DNA of 64,000 bases from Tetrahymena elliotti 4EA (lineage: Eukaryota; Ciliophora; Oligohymenophorea; Hymenostomatida; Tetrahymenidae), in contig JH720313.1 of assembly GCA_000231825.2 (NCBI GenBank), positions 251,522 through 315,521 on the forward strand, written 5' to 3'. The notes under the pieces are model-generated. The model saw only the letters and a program-made list of their open reading frames with translations, did not search any database and was not told the origin of the DNA. How positions within the stretch are numbered: the stretch's first letter is position 1; each line of letters opens with the position of its first letter. The translations under genes and the position numbers were made by a program. Positions 12,391 through 22,960 of this stretch are shown here, piece by piece.

Positions 12391-15300
12391 TCAATATAAT
12401 CCAAATCCTTCTGCATTTTCAAGAGATAAAAGTAATTTCTATTTTAGAGTATCTTTACTCTTATAAGCAGGGATAAGTAAGTGATTGAAACATGTATGAG
12501 CTGAAGGGAGTTATTCAGTCTCTTCGCCATGCCTTTAAATTTAAATAACAAAAGGTTATTTATTTATTTCTTTTGAATTATATTTTACTTAGAAATAACA
12601 AATTTCAAAGATGAGAATCCAGTAACAGGAGCTCTATCACTGCCTGTGCAGAAAAATAAGAATTTTTTCTTTTATTCAATAGTAAATTCATCTAAAATTT
12701 CCCATAACCACCTAATTACAATTTTTTGAAGTTAAATACATTTTAAGAGAAATAAATAAATAAATAACAATTACTTAATTTGTTCAGATTCTTCTGAATA
12801 TCCTTAATCATAATAAGTATTATCTCTTAATTCATTAAAGTCTAATTCTTCTTTTCCTGTCAAGATGAGTACTAATTCATCAAAAGTAAAGAACTATTTT
12901 ATTATTTTATTAATTAAGCAAGATTTCTAAAGAAAGATTTATTTACCTATATCATTTCAAGATTTAAAACTTTAAAGAATCCTCTTTTGAAATTGTTAAA
13001 TTATCTTTCAATAGATTTATTCAAATACCAATCAACATATAATTCTATGAATTCCTTTTTGTTTTCTTAAGTAACTGGTATGCTATCACCACCAGGCTTT
13101 TTAATACACAATAATTAATAACTAAAATGCTAAAATAAACTATTTTACTTTAAGTTCATATACTTTAGTTTAATCGAAATATTCATATTCGATTGAGAAG
13201 GTCAATTAGAGATCATTTTCTAAATCACCTTCATACTCTAAAATATGCTTAAAACCATTATAAGTTGCAGTATCAAATTGTTTAATATCTTCTAGTGATA
13301 CAGGATCTCCAATCAATTTTTTATATACTACATTAGGGAATCTAACATCCATCTAAATTTAATTATAAATAGCAATTCCCATTAATGATCCTATTAATTC
13401 ATAGAGCATAGGCATATCAATAGAATTAGAGTTGAACCAGAAGAATTATTTATTCTATTTATTAATCAAATGTTTATTCAAATTCAGTTTTTAAAAATAA
13501 TAAATTACTTATTTTTCAAGGAATAAACCAAAATCTGGATTAAATAACTGCTTGATCATGATTTAATAATACTCTTTACGAACACCACCTTCATCTATAC
13601 CTTACTCTCCTCTAAATTTAACCTGTTATGATTTATTATTTTATTTTTAAAAGTTATAATTTAACGTCTAAATTAAGGAAGAAAATTAAATACCTTAAAT
13701 GGAAGCTTAAAATTAAGATCTGGTTATGAAATGCATTAAATTGTGTCATCTAAAATATTATCTCTGCTTACTTCGAATATAAGGAAAAGTTAACTCTAAT
13801 TAACTAATAAATGTCCTTATTAAATTAAACTTCTTATTTTTTTTTCATGTTCATTTCTTTAATCAAATTTAGAATTGAGTTCAAGAAGTTAATACTTGAA
13901 TTTAATATCCATACTAAAAGGGTAGTTGCAGAAAGAGAAGAATCTTTAGTCTTTATCTAAATTTTCCTTACCTTTTAACCACAATATGTATTCGTTCTTT
14001 GGGTTTATACCTTCCTCATACTCATTTTAAAAAATATCAATGATAAAGTGATCTCTTTCCATTCTCTTTAAAATAACATTAGAAGTGTATATAATTTTCA
14101 AAGCATTCATAGCTGCTTCCACTTCTGTTTCACCTTAGTAAAGACTAATCATTACTTTAGTTTTTATATTTGTATTAATTCTTTCTAAAATAGAAGCGTC
14201 TAAATCTTTAAGCCAATAACCCTAAGTAAAATATCTGTAAATATTTGTAAATTAAGTAAAATTAAAATAATTACAAGCATTTCATATTCTTTTTAGGTTA
14301 AGTAGAAGAATGAATGCATAACCTTAATAAATAAGCTATGTTCCTCAAAGAGATTAGGATATATAATCAAAAATGCTAAAACTCTAAAATCATCAATTGA
14401 AGTGAATTTTTTTTGATAGTCTGCATACTTTGTAATTTCACCAAGGAGATGAATCTTTTAAGATAATAAAAAAAGTTTCATTCATTAAGATAAAATTTTG
14501 TTTTTGATTTGTTTTTATTGAGATCAGAATATTTGAAATGTCAAATCTCTAATCTGTTAATCTGTTGTTCGTTTTTAACAAATAAACAAACAATCAAATA
14601 TACCTTATCAAGTAGAATAATTAAAAGTAAATTAATTTATTTTGGTAAATAAAGTTATTTTATTCATTTTAAAACATATATATTGTTGAAAATTATAATT
14701 TACAAATGATTTAGAAAACATGTCTTCTGCAGATTTTCTCATTTCAGCATTACTTAAATTCAAAAGCACATTGTAAAGCTCAATAATTGACTTCAAATCA
14801 AGAAAACCATTGTTTTATTCAATCATTTAACAAGGATTTTAATCTATGAAGAAGCTATTATTTAATGCTTCGAAATCACTAAAAACATCTTCTAATCTTT
14901 GAATTATTTCTTTGAAATTCTACTCCAAATATTAGGGTTATAAAAGAATTTCAATTTCTTATCTTTATAAAGATTTTATTATTCTCTAAGGAACATTGCA
15001 TAATTCTATTTTGGCAAGTTTCTTTTTTAAAAACTCCACTGCTTTCAACTTGGCCTAACTCTAGTCATTTACTAAATGTCTATTAGCTTTTTAATTTCAA
15101 AGCATAAATGTTAAAATAAAATGCAAAATTATAGTTAAATCAATATATAAGTCATACATGGATGAGACAAGCAAGTATCATATTTACATTTCTCTCTTCC
15201 ACAACCTTTTGACAATCTTTCATACAACTATTAAAATGTTTCCATCAAAATCTTTTTTTATTTTTCGGAATTTTCTTGCACTTCTGATTTTTACTAAACT

Positions 15301-15413
15301 GGCTGCTATGGCTGCTTTTCTTCTTCCATAGGTGGCAAAGTCTTCACTTATTGATTTTCATCAACCATTTAGGAATCCTTTTTATCCTAACTTGCTTAGT
15401 TTTCAATATCCAT
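12391..15413 (-). CDS. UBE3A: HECT E3 ubiquitin ligase with AZUL zinc finger (UBE3A/E6AP-like)
   Basis: Multi-exon gene of roughly 750-800 aa. After a Gln/Glu-rich start (MDIENQASQDKKDSQMVDEN) there is an AZUL-type zinc finger, LYERLSKGCGREKCKYDTC, then after an intron VEFLKKKLAKIELCN. This gives the Cys spacing of the E6AP N-terminal domain. The C-terminal half is a HECT domain: KFRGEQGIDEGGVRKEYY, NPDFGLF, MPMLYELIGSLMGIAIY, IPVTQENKKEFIELYVDWYL and the catalytic loop AHTCFNHLLIP with the thioester Cys. The protein ends ENAEGFGLY before the TGA at 12391-12393. Both ends and the order match UBE3A, which passes ubiquitin from an E2 to substrates in cytosol and nucleus. An active enzyme is expected because the Cys, the VDEGG-like motif and the C-terminal Phe are present. 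Exact exon edges in the middle are approximate. Confidence 0.92.
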
Positions 15414-15965
15414 TTCTTTTTCAAATTTATTAAAATAAGCTTTTAAATGAATTATAAAATAAATCTTCAAAAAAAGTTTTTGCTTTTTCTTTTAAATGAA
15501 TTAAGATCAAGTCTTTGATTTCTCACAGTACTTCACACCACACTGATATACCCTATATTAATATTTTTAAAAATTAAAAGAAATCTTGATTCTTATAATT
15601 TTCTTTTCACCTAATAGTTAAATATTTGGAATTTAAACAGCTTTCTTACACAATAAAAATTTTTACAGTATATTACTTTCTTATTCTTGCTAAAAACTCT
15701 TTTATAATAATTAAGAATAATAAAAATGATTTTAATTTAACAAAAAAAATGTAAATATTGATTGCAGCTCATAAAAAATTCAGTAAATATCTATTTTATC
15801 AAATGTAGAGTAAAGAAGAATTATTTTGCTTTCTACTGATTATATACGATGAAGTTTAATACTTATCATTGGTAGTAATATGCAAAGAAATTTACTTCAA
15901 ATTATTAAAAGATCAAAAACTATCTATTAAAATTCTTTAAAAAATAATAAATTCGTAAAGTTACT
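15414..15965. other. Divergent intergenic region (shared promoter area)
   Basis: AT-rich, between the divergent starts of the HECT ligase and the small zinc-finger gene. It presumably holds both promoters. No specific element can be named. Confidence 0.5.
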
Positions 15966-16310
15966 ATGGATTCAAATAAGCCTACAGCCAAAGGTGGTTA
16001 AGGAGTAAAAACTAAAGCAAATGGAGGTGGTACTTAGGTCATAACTCAAAATAAATAAATACAGTAGTCAAAGTAATAACAAAAAAAGTAGCCTCAAAAA
16101 AAAGTTCCAAATAAACCTCCATCTAAATAAAAAGGAGGAGTAAGACTAGATGGAGAAGTTGATGATGATTTAAATATTTAAAATGAATAGAATTAAAAGT
16201 GGTAATGCTAGAAATGTAAATACATCAATGAAAACTCTTCAACTGAATGCTAAAAGTGTGTCCATCTTTAAAAATTAAAATAAGAATAGGAGTAAAAAGA
16301 TCAATAATGA
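15966..16310 (+). CDS. Small protein with one RanBP2-type zinc finger
   Basis: Intronless, 114 aa. A basic Gln/Lys/Pro-rich N-terminus (residues 1-60) and an acidic patch (GEVDDDL) are followed by WQCQKCKYINENSSTECQKC. That gives Trp79, Cys81, Cys84, Asn88, Cys95 and Cys98, the W-x-C-x2-C...N...C-x2-C pattern of RanBP2-type fingers. These fingers bind ubiquitin or single-stranded RNA; which one applies here cannot be told. A short charged helix follows, then TGA at 16308. The basic tail would suit nucleic-acid binding (inference). It is too Gln-rich to be seen as an ORF under the standard code. Confidence 0.8.
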
Positions 16311-16848
16311 AATTCAAGTTATCCATTCATATTTACATAAATTAATGAATGTATTATTTTCACAAGTTAGAGTATTAAATCCAAAAAATGAAATAAGTAT
16401 TTTAAAATGAAGTGAAACAGTTTATTTTTATGTAATTAAAATAATTTATGTCTCTAAATTATAAAAGTGCTATAATGCCAAAATTCTTTTGATTATGAAT
16501 GCAAAAGATCTAAAAGCTATCAATATTATTCCCTAAAATAGTATATATTAAATCTATAGACACTATTTATCACCTAAAATCTTTACTCATTTGTTCTATT
16601 TTTATCTATGAAATGTCATAGATTTTTTAAATAGCACTTAAACTTATTCTAGTGATCTATTTAAATAGATATTAATTTTTTTGTTTGTAAATAAAACGAT
16701 TATCAAATTAAATTTATTTTAGTTGAAAAAACATTTTCTTCAGTGAGAATGAATAAATTATTCAGAAAAATCAACAAAAATAAGTATTTATTAATAATTT
16801 AAAAAAAAGATTAAATTATTTAGAAGTATTGATGATTAAAAAATGTAA
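16311..16848. other. AT-rich spacer before the tRNA gene
   Basis: No coding frame with protein-like composition. Nothing recognisable was seen apart from A/T runs. Confidence 0.5.
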
Positions 16849-16921
16849 GCCCGTGTAGCTCAGTTGGTTAGAGCGCGAGTCTCATAATCTCGAGGCCGAG
16901 GGTTCGATCCCCTCCGCAGGC
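16849..16921 (+). tRNA. Elongator tRNA-Met (CAT anticodon)
   Basis: A 73-nt cloverleaf. The D stem GCTC/GAGC, the T stem GAGGG/CCCTC and the anticodon arm CGAGT-CTCATAA-TCTCG with a CAT anticodon all form. The internal promoter boxes TAGCTCAGTTGG (A) and GGTTCGATCCC (B) are intact. The loop and the T31.T39 pair are typical of eukaryotic elongator Met tRNA. In the acceptor stem, GCCCGTG faces CGCAGGC, giving a C4.A69 mismatch and a T6.G67 wobble. T-rich sequence directly downstream (from 16923) would terminate RNA polymerase III. CCA is not encoded. Confidence 0.93.
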
Positions 16922-17437
16922 ATTTTTATTTTTATCTACTTTTAATAAAAACTAAAAAAATCTTCTAACATGAATAATATTTTAATGGGCATTACAAAAT
17001 AGTAATGAACTAAAATTTTTTATAAATAATAAAAATAATGAATGCAAAATTTCTTTAAATAATAAGATTATTAAATACAATTAGTTCATCTCTTAGCATT
17101 TAGCTTTTTAAAGTGTATTTTTAATACTTATCTTTATCCAAAAACTTTAAAAATATTAAAAATAGAAGATTTTTTCAATTATAGTTAAATTCATTTTCTA
17201 ATTGTGTTAATGGTTAAAGATAGGTTGATTCTTGCTTAAAGAATTTATTTTGCATCACATTAATATAAAGCAAATATAGACTTCTTCTTATATATTTTAA
17301 AAAAATAAACGTTAAATAATTTGTGAATGAATCTATTTATTAATAGAATATTTAGTTTAGTTTAAATTTGAATAAAAACCAAAAATTATCTGTATTCAAA
17401 AAAATTAATTACCAAATAGGATAGATTGATTAATAAT
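16922..17437. other. AT-rich intergenic stretch
   Basis: T-rich terminator region of the tRNA, then AT-rich spacer up to the next gene. No gene was recognised. Confidence 0.5.
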
Positions 17438-18977
17438 ATGAATAAAATGAATAGTAGTGTCAAATCTCTTTAACCAATAAACGAATGCTAATAAATATTT
17501 AGCTAGACTATTAATTTTAGCAGTAGAAATTCTTTAAATACATCTTAAAATAACCATAAGAGAACCCTAAGTTTGAATGGAAAAGAGAATAATAGTAAAC
17601 AAATACTACTTTAATTTTCTTAAATTTCTTTTATGTATTTTATTTTTTCATTTTTAGGTAGCAATAAGAGTAATAAAAAATAGAGTGGGTTTAAAATTTT
17701 CAAGAAATCATCATAGAATAGCACTCTTCAAAACGAAGAATGTGAAAACTCTTTTTTAGAAAATTCTTTTTGTGGTTCATAAAAGCCTAATGAGAACATC
17801 AATAATTCTTTCAAAAATCAACATACATCTGTCCTAGAATTAGATCATTTTAGTCATAATTTACCTTCAACCATTCCTCAAAATAAGTCATCTAATTTAC
17901 TTAATGTGGAGGTTAATAGCTTTAATGAGTAATAATTTGTTACTACTTTAGAAATATTCTTTTATTTTGAAATTAAATTTTTAAAATGAAAGGAATTTAA
18001 ACTGCTCTAATAATTTTGATGGAGTATTTAAACAAATAGATTTATCACACTACTAGCCATAGCTTTCAAATACTCATTCCAAAATTCAAACTATAAATGA
18101 AATAAATATAAAGGAATCTGCTGAATTTGGGGGTAACTTAAAGAATAAAATATCTGAAATAAATGGAAAAATAAATAAAAATGGAACATTTAATGGATTA
18201 AACTTTATTAGCAACCTTAACAGTAGCTATCAAAATAATTACTACGGCTAAAAAGAAAATTATTAAAGTTAAAATTTCACAAAAGAAGAAAAAAATATTA
18301 CTATTAGCAAGATTTTAGAGAGAATGAATTAGAGATTTGAAGATATAGAGCAAAAAATGGAAAATTTAATCTCATAAAATTCTAAGAATAAATTTTAATA
18401 AGAAGAATAAGCCAACTAATAGGTGAAGAAATAGAATCAAATCGATTAAAATATTATACAAAAGCTCACTGAAAGAATTGATAAATTAGAGTAGAAAATG
18501 TAAATCTATGATTGTAACTTTCTTAATTATAAAAAGTAAATTGAGATAAACTTGATAGATTTTTAGCAAATCATTTAAAAATCTTTAGTTTAATTTATGG
18601 AGAAATCTGAGTAAATTGAAAAGAAAATGGGAATAGTTTCAGTAAAGATATCAAATGATTAAATAATAAAATAAAATTATGAAAGTATCATTGAAAGACT
18701 AAACAAAATAAATTAGGATTTTAATGATAGATTTTCTTAAGCTGAGTCTTAAACTCACAGAAAAGAGGAATAAATTAACTTGGAGGTTTATAACCATTCA
18801 GAGAGACTTAATAATCTTGAAAGAGAGATTAATAAATTTATAAATCATTTTACAGATTCGCCAGATAAAAGTAATAATTATAAGTGGCTGAGTGATGAAA
18901 TAAATTATGTCAAGAATAGACAAGTTTAATTTTTATCTATGCTAATGGAGATTTCATCACTTGTAGGATTAAAGTGA
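17438..18977 (+). CDS. Coiled-coil protein of unknown function
   Basis: Three exons (17438-17594, 17658-17928, 17993-18977) with ph-consistent GT...AG introns of 63 and 64 nt, 471 codons (470 aa). The first about 200 residues are Ser/Asn-rich and look disordered (QPINECQQIFSQTINFSSRN). The last about 230 residues are Glu/Lys/Ile/Leu-rich with heptad spacing, such as ILERMNQRFEDIEQKMENLI, LTERIDKLEQKMQIYD, RLNKINQDFNDRF and RLNNLEREINKF. They predict a long parallel coiled coil. No catalytic or membrane segment is visible. Structural or scaffold roles (cytoskeleton, basal body) are possible but only inferred. A second Met at 17447 is an alternative start. Confidence 0.75.
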
Positions 18978-19915
18978 ATTTATAAATTAATTGTTAATTT
19001 AAAATAATAATCAAATTAAAAATAATAATAATAATAATGGTTTAATTCTAAATGGAGAACTAAATTTTTGGTGTTCATAAAATAAATTAAAAACACTAGA
19101 TTCTATTTTTATCTTAAAAAATAATATTTATTTATTGATTCTCATAAAATAAAAACTCCTAAATGGTTTTAGTAATGAAATAAAGATAAAATATTGAATT
19201 TAGAATTACATAAAACTATTTGTACATATATAAATATATTATTAGCAGCACTTTATTCAATTTATAATTTAATTTATTTTTTTGAAATATTTTACTGTGA
19301 AAATTATTTAAATAGTACATTCAACAAAATTTAATTTTTTATTTTATTTGATAGAAATAAATTTATTTTTTTTGCATTTAGGATATTTTTTATTTCTTTT
19401 TTAATTATTTCAAAAATGAATTTTTCTTCTTTTTTTTGATTGAAAAAATAAAACCAAAATGTAAAATTAAAGAAATGTTATTATAAAAACTAAGTTCTTT
19501 TACAAATAAAGAAAATAAATTTCTTTATGATACATTTATGATAATTTCTAGACAGCTGTTACTTATGAAATTTGAATTATCTTTTAAAATGAATATTTTA
19601 TTCTACAATATTTGAGATTTTAATAAAAATTTTTGCTTTAAAAATATTATAAAACCTATCACAAAACGAAAAACTGTAGAGGGAAGTAAGTGATGAATAA
19701 ATAACAAATAGCCATTCTATATATTCACTAAAAAACAACAAACTATTAACTAAATCAACATGAACTTTAGAAATAAATTTTAAATGCATCATATTTAAAT
19801 TCTAAAGATATATAGACAAGATAGATATTTTTTGTTAAAATAGTTTTTTAAGTTTTTATTAATTTGAAAATTTTGAAAACAAATTAATTTTTTTAAATAA
19901 TATAAAATTTTTCTT
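18978..19915. other. Convergent intergenic stretch
   Basis: AT-rich with long A and T runs. A minus-strand frame open from 19792 to 19142 was considered and rejected as a gene because it is almost purely F/I/K/N. Confidence 0.6.
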
Positions 19916-21199
19916 TCAATTCTTTTTCTCATGCTTTTCACTTTTTCCATTTTATTATTTAACTTTCTCACCCTTCTTTAAACCTTGAAGTTCTTCCTTG
20001 TGAGTATTTGTTTTGTCGACTAAGGCGTGCTCTGCTTTTTCTTTGTTATGTTAGCTATTTTTTTTTAAACCTTCAAATAATTCGTAAGAAACTCCAAGTA
20101 AGACTAAAGAGACTCCAACCCATTATCCGAAATAGAGATTGTGACCAAAATAAGCAATACTAGCAAGAACTGTAAAGAATTTACGGGTTGTGGTAACAAG
20201 AGCTAGAATAACAGGGCCAAAGTGACGAATTGTGTAGAAGATAAAAACTTATCCAATACATCCAAGGAAACCAATAGTTAATACATCACTTAAAATACCA
20301 TTATGGGTTAATATAAAATTTATGCAGGAAAATAAACTGCCACTAACTGCTCCATAAGTAAGCGAAAGAACGGCACACCAGAAAGAGCATATTTCCATTA
20401 ATTCAAATGAAGATGGATTTTGCTTCTTTCTCATTTCGGCCTACTTTTCAGCAAGCATACCATCAGAAAATAAGCTAGCTAAAATTAAGGCTATTCCAAC
20501 AAATTAAGTTTCTTTTCCAGATTTCATGTCCTTTAATCATAAGGATAAAATTTAATTTAAAATATGATGTTTTTATAAATAGATTAATAATTACATCGCA
20601 TAAATTGAAAAGAATAATTCCTATAGTTACAACAACACCGCAAATATATTAATTAAGAGGATAATCAACTTTTCCAAAAATCAATCCTACAATCAAAACT
20701 GATAAAACTTTACAACTCTTAAATAAAGCTTGAAGAGGGTAAGACATATATCCTAAAGCAGTATTACTACCAATCATGGAAACAAAGTTAAAAAATCCCA
20801 TAATGAACTTTTCTTTGAAACTAATTTATGTCTTAGCTTAGTTGACTTTATTAACAATGAATGCTAATATTACTGAAAAGAAGCATTATGTAAAAAGGAG
20901 TAAAAATGAGTGCCTGAATTTATCTTTGCTTTTACCATCAACTGAAGGATATTCCATTTTAAATCTATTTTTAAAATTAATTTGAATGGCTTATACTAGA
21001 GATTAAAATTTAATTAATCATTTATTTGCATTTGTATATTTATTTATTCTACTTCTAAAAATTGCTTCTTAAAATGGTTTAAATACTAATTTGTTAAACG
21101 AATTTACAATTTTTCTTGAACTAACCCATATATCATATAAGAAGCATATATTCCTCCTACACCTACAGAGAATTTTAAAACTCTGCCATGAATCTTCAT
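19916..21199 (-). CDS. SLC35B1: Nucleotide-sugar/ATP transporter of the SLC35B1 family
   Basis: Three exons (21199-21108, 20964-20595, 20530-19916; 359 codons, 358 aa) with introns 20965-21107 and 20531-20594. Exon 1 gives MKIHGRVLKFSVGVGGIYAS then YMIYGLVQEKL, matching the first SLC35B1 span and its YYGxLQEK motif. Later come SMIGSNTALGYMSYPLQALF and KSCKVLSVLIVGLIFGK, the classic SNxALxYVSYPxQxLxKSCKPIPVM region. About ten hydrophobic spans and a Lys-rich cytosolic tail follow. SLC35B1 proteins reside in the ER membrane and exchange ATP/ADP or UDP-sugars to supply lumenal folding and glycosylation. The tail ends HEKKN, which is not a canonical KKxx retrieval signal. Confidence 0.9.
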
Positions 21200-22960
21200 T
21201 TCTAATTGATTTTTTGATGTCTATCTAAAATTATATTTGATATTATTTTTTATTAATTTTTATCAAAGTTATGATTTACAATAATTTTTATATCGAATTA
21301 AAACTAGATTATGTTTTTATTTAGATTCTTCCATCAAAAATTCACAAAATATAAATTCTCCTTTTAAGATTCATTAATCAATACACACGTTAATAATTTA
21401 TCAAATTAATTATCAAGTAAGTAATAGTGCTACTGATTTATTTATCTTCAAGAAATTTCTTAGATTCAAATAAATTTTATTCATTATTATTAATGAATGC
21501 TTTTTATAAATACTTATTGTTTTCCAACTAAATAAGAATAACTACCATATAAATTATTTTGGTAAAAGAAATATCTATTGAAAATATTAATTATTTTATA
21601 AACAATAACCAATTATGTAAAAGTATGTAAAGAAATAATTTTTAGATTATTAGAAATTTAGTGCTTTTTAATCTATTTTGAAATAATGTATTACTTTTAG
21701 ATATTATGGAAAAGATTTAGATCAGTTTTAATTAAATAAAAATTACTAAAGTATTCTTTTGATTATCAAATTAGTAAAAATTTCAAATTTAAACCAAAAA
21801 GTTTCTTCTTAAAAATTATTTAAAATTTTATTCTGAATTTTTTTTTATTAAGATTATTTTTTTCAGTAAAATAAATAAAGATATTAAAATTTATAAAAAA
21901 ATACAGATTTGCCTATAAAAGGTAAAAAAGTAGAGTATTTAGAATTAGGTATTTTTAACAAAAATTAAAACTAAAGTATGAGGAAATCTAGGCTCAAGAT
22001 CTTCTATTACTTTCATTAAATGAACTAAATATTAAGTAGAAAGAAGAAGGACAATTTTAACTTAAGTGCTATGACAATTAAAATGGTTTAAAAAAACTCT
22101 ATTACTCTAAAACTTAATCTTACTTAAGATAGATTCAGATGAATAATTCTCCTTGATGAAATAAAAATAAAGAGTTTAAAATAACAAATATAAGTTAATT
22201 TAAAAAAGGGAATAGAAATAGGCCATGAATATCAAAAAAAAAAAGTTTAATCAAAAATAAAATTATTATGATCAAGAAAGTAAATTTTTTAATCAAAGTT
22301 GTCCTAAATAGCTTCAGATAAAATAAGACATATATAATTTAATTTTATTTAAATATAGAAAGAAATACTATATAAAATTTAGAATTTTCTAAAAGCAGTT
22401 TTTGATTAAAAATAATATGAACAAAGCAAAATATGGATGGATTTTAGTTAATTTTTTTTAATTTTAAAATAGAAATAATAAGTGAGAAATAAATACAATT
22501 AGTATCTAAATGAATTGTAAGATTGAATGAAAGAAATGGGTTTAATTTGATTTTGAATCTAATTTAAATTTTTGTATATTTATGAATTAGCAAAACATAA
22601 ATTAATGAATAAATAAATAAATAAGTGAGCTGGATAGATATTTATTTGTTTTTATAATGAAAATAATAATGAAGATAAATCTTCAATAAATTTTATTTTA
22701 CTAATTAATTATTATGTGATGGATTAAGCTTTGCTTATAATTAATATAGTTATTTATATTGAATCTGTTGGTAGCAATTGAAAATTAATTAAATTTTGAA
22801 GGAATTACTGAGTTTTAATTTAAAATTTTTTTTCTTTAAATAGTTTCAAATCAATTAAGAAATTACATTCATAAACTCTTGATTGGATCTCTTCTATATA
22901 TTCATTCATAGATAAACAAATCAAGAATTTTTTTGGAATAAATAAATTATAATACAAGAA
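21200..22960. other. AT-rich intergenic region containing one orphan open frame
   Basis: Mostly featureless A/T. Between about 21863 and 22155 (+) a frame ending in TGA reads with protein-like composition (KYEEIQAQDLLLLSLNELN, GQFQLKCYDNQNGLKKLYYS). It has no in-frame ATG and no phase-matched upstream exon that I could find. It may be a small gene missing its first exon, or a decayed fragment. Confidence 0.35.

Noticed and set aside
19142..19792. 217-codon minus-strand frame in the convergent spacer
   Set aside because: It is almost all Phe, Ile, Lys, Asn and Leu, with homopolymer-like text. TGA is rare in such A/T DNA, so a frame of this length is expected by chance. No domain or splice support.
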